DNA of 64,000 bases from DATAWK01 sp036267255 (GTDB lineage: Bacteria; Acidobacteriota; Terriglobia; Terriglobales; Acidobacteriaceae), in NCBI GenBank assembly GCA_036267255.1, contig DATAWK010000031.1, forward strand, positions 1 to 64,000, written 5' to 3'. Positions within the stretch are counted from its first letter, which is position 1, and each line of letters begins with the position of its first letter. The notes below the pieces were generated by a model, which had not been told where the DNA came from, did not search any database, and worked only from the letters and a program-made list of their open reading frames with translations. Position numbers and translations under genes: made by a program. Shown piece after piece: positions 60,495 through 64,000 of the stretch.

Positions 60495-61517
60495 TTATCC
60501 CTTTGGCTGCTTTTTCGATGTCCTCGCAATGCCGGTCGTCTGGCGGATAATCAGGTTGACTTTGATCTTGTACGCAATGCCCTGACTCTCACCCTTGTGG
60601 CTGGCGGCAAACAGGGCCGTAAACGCACGCGTCGCCAATTCTGAACGTGAAACGCGAATGGTAGTCAGCGGTGGCTGGGTAAAGTTGCTGATTTCGAGAT
60701 CGTCATACCCGATGATAGAAATATCCTTCGGAACATCCAGACCTGCTTCGTGGATGGTGCCCATGGCCCCGATTGCCGTCAGGTCATTGGAAGCCACGAC
60801 TGCCGTGGGCCGCTCCGCCAACTGCAGCAGCTGCCCCATGGCTGCCTGTCCACCATCGATGCGATGGTTCCCGTGACGTACCAACTCCTGACTAAATGGA
60901 ATGCCCTTGCGCTCCATGGACTTGCGAAAAGCCTCATAGCGAGTGCGAACCGATTTCAACTCCATTGGGCCGGTAATAAACGAGATGCGACGATGACCCA
61001 GGGCAGCTAAATGCTCGATTGCCTGATCGATGCCTCCGCTGTAATCAATTTCAATGTTGCTGCAACGAGGACCGACGACGCCAGTATCGAGAAAAACCAT
61101 GGGGATGCCCCGAAGACTCAACATCTCCACCAGGCCCATCTCCATTTCTGAAGTCATAATGGCCACACCGTCCACCTTGCGCTCCAGCATGCGGCGCACG
61201 CAGGTTTCCATGCGCTTGGGCTGGTAGTCCGTGTTGGCTACGATGACTTCCTGACCGTGCTCAACGGCAATGTCCTCAAAGCTCTTGACCAGTTCCGGAA
61301 AGAACGGATTGGTAATGTCGGAGATGATCAGGCCATACATGCGGCTTCGACCGGAACCGAGGGTTCGCGCATGGGTGTTGGGATAGAAATTGAGTTGCTG
61401 AATCACCTGCCGGACGCGTGCTGCTGTGTCTTCACTGACAGGAGCCGAGCCGTTGATGACGCGGGAGACGGTTGCGGTGGAGACACGAGCTTTCTTTGCG
61501 ACTTCTCGAATATTCAT
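60495..61517 (-). CDS. LacI family transcriptional regulator
   Basis: LacI/GalR repressor, 340 aa. The helix-turn-helix is at the very start (MNIREVAKKARVSTATVSRVING), with the hinge region NPNTHARTLGSGRSRM-like FYPNTHARTL and a periplasmic-binding-type sugar domain (GLIISDITNPFFPELVKSFEDIA, LEHLAALGHRRISFITGP, VVASNDLTAIGAM, SIIGYDDLEISNFTQPPLTTI). The effector, presumably a sugar, is unknown and no sugar transporter or catabolic gene is near. The type III PKS gene lies upstream on the same strand, 196 bp away; whether it is regulated by this protein is uncertain. Confidence 0.9.
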   Translation of the reverse strand: MNIREVAKKARVSTATVSRVINGSAPVSEDTAARVRQVIQQLNFYPNTHARTLGSGRSRMYGLIISDITNPFFPELVKSFEDIAVEHGQEVIVANTDYQPKRMETCVRRMLERKVDGVAIMTSEMEMGLVEMLSLRGIPMVFLDTGVVGPRCSNIEIDYSGGIDQAIEHLAALGHRRISFITGPMELKSVRTRYEAFRKSMERKGIPFSQELVRHGNHRIDGGQAAMGQLLQLAERPTAVVASNDLTAIGAMGTIHEAGLDVPKDISIIGYDDLEISNFTQPPLTTIRVSRSELATRAFTALFAASHKGESQGIAYKIKVNLIIRQTTGIARTSKKQPKG

Positions 61518-61713
61518 TGGATCGACAAAGCGGAATAGTAAACGGTACCAGATAAAACAGACAACCGGAATCCAGCAATTGCAGCATAATCCCCAGGATG
61601 CCCCCGCATGACTAAGGACTGTCTCAACCTGCCATTATGCGCTCATCACTCTCCAGGTTTGCAATCAGCCGGATGTATGCACTCGATGAAATCTTTCTCT
61701 CCGCAAAGCCTCA

Positions 61714-62763
61714 CTACCAGCGCAGCAATACCATCTCCGCACAGAAACCCGGTCCCATGGCGGCCAGAATGCTATAGGTGCCGGCTTTAGGACGGATATT
61801 CTGCATAAAGTCTTCCAACACCAGCAGCACAGACGCAGAAGACATATTGCCCGCCCGCCGCAAACACTCCCATGAGGGAGCAAAGTCCTGGCGTGTCAGT
61901 CCAATAGATTCGGCGCCAGCATCGAGGATTTTTGGGCCGCCGGTGTGCATGATCCAAGTGCCGATGTCTTTGCGGGTGAGGCCATTGTCGCCCAGAAATG
62001 TGTCGATATCATGCGGGAAATGTTTGTGGATTGTCTCCGGCACATCCGCTGACAGGACGATCTGGAAGCCTTCTTCCGAAATGTCCCAGCCCATCATATG
62101 TTCCGAGTTGGGATAGAAGCTGGAGCGGTGGGCAAGAATCTCCGGGCCGGTGGCTTCAACGTTATCGCCAGCAACGACGACAGCAGCGGAGCCATCCGCA
62201 AAAAGGCCGGAGGCGATCATATTCGCGACAGAAAGGTCTTTTCGCTGCCAGGTGAGCGAGCACAGCTCCACAGACAACAGTACGGCAATCCGGTCGGGAT
62301 ATGCCTGCACGTAATCCGCCGCCTGCGAGATGCCAGCAGCACCGGCGACGCATCCCAGGCCAAAGATGGGGGTGCGCCGCATATCCAGTGGCAGCCCCAT
62401 GGTGTTGGTCAATTTGGCGTCGAGGGATGGAGCTGAGATACCCGTCACAGAGACCGTGATGAGAGCACTAAGGTCGGATTTCTTTTTCCCCGCACGTGCG
62501 AGCGCTTCCGTGATGGCACGGTTGCCCAGGTCCAGGGCTGCGCGAATCCAGCGGTCGTTGGCATCGCCCCACGTACCGATGGCTTTGTACTCGTCAATCG
62601 GATACGACAGATGCCGATGCTCGACGGAAACGCGTTGATGAAACCGTTCAAGAACTTCAGGCTTCTCTAACTTGTCTTTCCAGTGTTCGCAAAGAGCTTG
62701 AAAGATTTCCTGTTGACTGTAGTACCACTGCGGCATGGCACTGGCGACGCTGGCAATTCTCAT
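61714..62763 (-). CDS. Type III polyketide synthase
   Basis: Chalcone/stilbene-synthase-type enzyme that extends an acyl-CoA with malonyl-CoA, 349 aa. The Cys-His-Asn triad is Cys138 in GLGCVAGAAG, His273 in IMHTGGPKI and Asn306 in RRAGNMSSAS. MGPGFCAEMVLLRW near the end is the usual finishing motif. It is closest in appearance to bacterial type III PKSs that make alkylpyrones or alkylresorcinols; KAS III is the alternative, but the Gly-Pro-Gly-Phe and length favour PKS. No methyltransferase or oxidase sits next to it, although an aldo/keto reductase gene lies upstream on the same strand 202 bp away. Confidence 0.9.
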   Translation of the reverse strand: MRIASVASAMPQWYYSQQEIFQALCEHWKDKLEKPEVLERFHQRVSVEHRHLSYPIDEYKAIGTWGDANDRWIRAALDLGNRAITEALARAGKKKSDLSALITVSVTGISAPSLDAKLTNTMGLPLDMRRTPIFGLGCVAGAAGISQAADYVQAYPDRIAVLLSVELCSLTWQRKDLSVANMIASGLFADGSAAVVVAGDNVEATGPEILAHRSSFYPNSEHMMGWDISEEGFQIVLSADVPETIHKHFPHDIDTFLGDNGLTRKDIGTWIMHTGGPKILDAGAESIGLTRQDFAPSWECLRRAGNMSSASVLLVLEDFMQNIRPKAGTYSILAAMGPGFCAEMVLLRW

Positions 62764-62965
62764 AATCCTGAATGACTCGTTAAAGGGGTTTTCTTATGCC
62801 TGATTACTGAGACTACCAAGGTAGGAGAGTCCTAGCTAGTAATTTTCACAGGGCGCCGACCGGAAACAGGCCGATATTCGCGAGGATGGGACACGCGAAG
62901 GGAGGTTTTTGCCGCTATATATATGGCTGCGCAGCCCATGCTGCGATCCGCACACTGACGGAATA

Positions 62966-63946
62966 CTAAAAATCTTTTTTTGCTGCAGGAACTGGATTGG
63001 CAGCAAAAAACTCCTCGATGCGGGCAATTTCCTTCTCATTCAGGCGGAAGCTGGCGGCATCGATGATTCCATCCACCTGTTCCGCACTGCGTGCTCCCAC
63101 GATGGCGGCAGTGACGGCAGATAAGCGTAGCGTCCAGACAATGGCAACTTCGCCGGCAGAGCGACCATACGGTGCGCCAATCTCCCGCAGCAATTCCGCC
63201 AACTTCAGGTTACGAGAGAGGAACGGTTCCTGAAATTGGGTGCTCCTGCGGCGCCAATCGTCGGCGGGAAAGTTGGCGATGCGCTCCCGGGTCATCTTTC
63301 CCGTCAACAGGCCGGACTGCATGGGCGAATAGTTAATCACGCCGATTCCGTGCTTCTCGCAATAAGGCAGAATCTCCGCTTCCACACGGCGGTTTACCAG
63401 GGAGTAGGGCGGCTGCAACGATGTAATGGGGGCGATCTTTGCGACTCGCTCCATCTGCGCCACGGAAAAATTCGACACACCGATGAAACGAACTTTGCCT
63501 TCCTCCTTCAGTTTGGCCATCGTTTCCCATCCCCGCTTGATCTCGTCTTCCGGATCTGGCCAGTGAATCTGATAGAGGTCAATCACATCTACCTGCAAGC
63601 GGCGCAGACTGGCTTCCAGTTCCTTGCGGATGGAATCCGGCTTCAAACTACGATGAATCTGACGATCTTTGCCCCACATCATCGAGCACTTGGTGAAGAT
63701 GTACGGCTTCTTATCGCGTCCCTTCAAGGCGCGTGCCACAACCTCCTCTGAATGCCCCAGGCCGTAGACGGCGGCTGTATCAATCCAGTTGATGCCCAGC
63801 TCCAGCGCGCGTTGGATCGCGGCAATGGAATCGCTGTCGTCCTGCGGGCCCCATGCGAATTGCCAGTCGCCGCCGCCGATGGCCCAGGCTCCAAAACCGA
63901 TGGGCGTTAATTGCATGTCAGAGTTGCCAAGTTGTCTGGTTTGCAT
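62966..63946 (-). CDS. Aldo/keto reductase
   Basis: NADPH-dependent oxidoreductase of the aldo/keto reductase superfamily, 326 aa, TIM-barrel. GIGAWAIGG-type GFGAWAIGG near the start, NWIDTAAVYGLGHSEEVV with catalytic Asp and Tyr, then KPYIFTKCSM with Lys, and DLYQIHWPDPE with His. The NADPH section near the end reads SAVTAAIVGARSAEQVDG. It resembles the YajO/AKR11-type. ATG 63946 is preferred due to GAGG just upstream; another in-frame ATG lies eight codons earlier. The substrate is unknown. The downstream PKS gene is 202 bp away, so linkage is uncertain. Confidence 0.9.
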   Translation of the reverse strand: MQTRQLGNSDMQLTPIGFGAWAIGGGDWQFAWGPQDDSDSIAAIQRALELGINWIDTAAVYGLGHSEEVVARALKGRDKKPYIFTKCSMMWGKDRQIHRSLKPDSIRKELEASLRRLQVDVIDLYQIHWPDPEDEIKRGWETMAKLKEEGKVRFIGVSNFSVAQMERVAKIAPITSLQPPYSLVNRRVEAEILPYCEKHGIGVINYSPMQSGLLTGKMTRERIANFPADDWRRRSTQFQEPFLSRNLKLAELLREIGAPYGRSAGEVAIVWTLRLSAVTAAIVGARSAEQVDGIIDAASFRLNEKEIARIEEFFAANPVPAAKKDF

Positions 63947-64000
63947 GGATACCTCGTGTGTGGCCTGCATATTCAGTTTAGATGCGAAGATCGTGCGAGC

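Noticed and set aside
62925..62936. 12-bp perfect palindrome GGCTGCGCAGCC as terminator for the aldo/keto reductase
   Set aside because: There is no loop of useful size apart from the central bases and no T-run after it on the minus strand.

Overview
The window looks like chromosomal DNA from an Acidobacteriota member, probably family Acidobacteriaceae. This is inferred from protein style, not from a marker gene: a YXWGXW-type secreted protein, a TonB protein next to an envelope protein with a ruined M48 site, the compact tyrosine-degradation cluster, and tandem hairpin repeats of a kind I associate with this group. Gene density is high, most genes are housekeeping, and no rRNA, tRNA, insertion sequence, phage or CRISPR array was seen.

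Layout. 1-3.3 kb: accessory genes (DHFR-like reductase, divergent HxlR regulator, YCII-like protein, Tat-exported alpha/beta hydrolase). 3.4-5.7 kb: a possible gene remnant, a lower-GC RecB-like nuclease with a Cas4-type cysteine set, then three tandem copies of a ~131-bp double-hairpin repeat. 5.9-11 kb: galE, a long regulatory gap with a near-perfect palindrome, then an envelope module (TonB-like protein, degenerate M48 protein, outer-membrane barrel). 11.2-22.5 kb: gltX, M29 aminopeptidase, TlpA/DsbD-alpha pair, DoxX, a secreted unknown, kdsD, proS and a bifunctional PBP. 22.5-25.7 kb: a copper-type operon (MerR regulator and P1B-1 ATPase) with a clear MerR-type promoter. 25.8-28.2 kb: nrdR, an NAD-type isocitrate dehydrogenase and a cupredoxin lipoprotein.

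28.2-33.4 kb: asd-lysC-dapB-dapA-dapD, the aspartate-to-diaminopimelate pathway by the succinylase branch. 33.5-42.3 kb: TRIC-like channel, SpoIIE phosphatase, RNase J, hydrolase, threonine dehydratase, secreted SH3/TPR-like protein and uppP. 42.5-50.3 kb: phoU, then phenylalanine/tyrosine degradation (phhA, and after a YXWGXW gene hppD, an FAH-family hydrolase, hmgA, a flavin reductase and a MarR regulator). 50.4-52.9 kb: a minus-strand set with an ATP-grasp-like protein, a PilZ protein with intact c-di-GMP motifs and a LuxR-type regulator whose receiver has lost its phosphoacceptor Asp. 53-60.3 kb: guaA, a membrane protein, leuS, a 63-aa membrane protein, an AhpD-like protein and nfo. 60.5-64 kb: LacI regulator, type III polyketide synthase and aldo/keto reductase.

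The strongest candidates for something undescribed are the PilZ/pseudo-receiver/ATP-grasp neighbourhood, the proteolytically dead M48-like envelope protein between a TonB gene and a barrel gene, and the palindrome upstream of that module. Functions are assigned by reading motifs by eye; no database search was possible.
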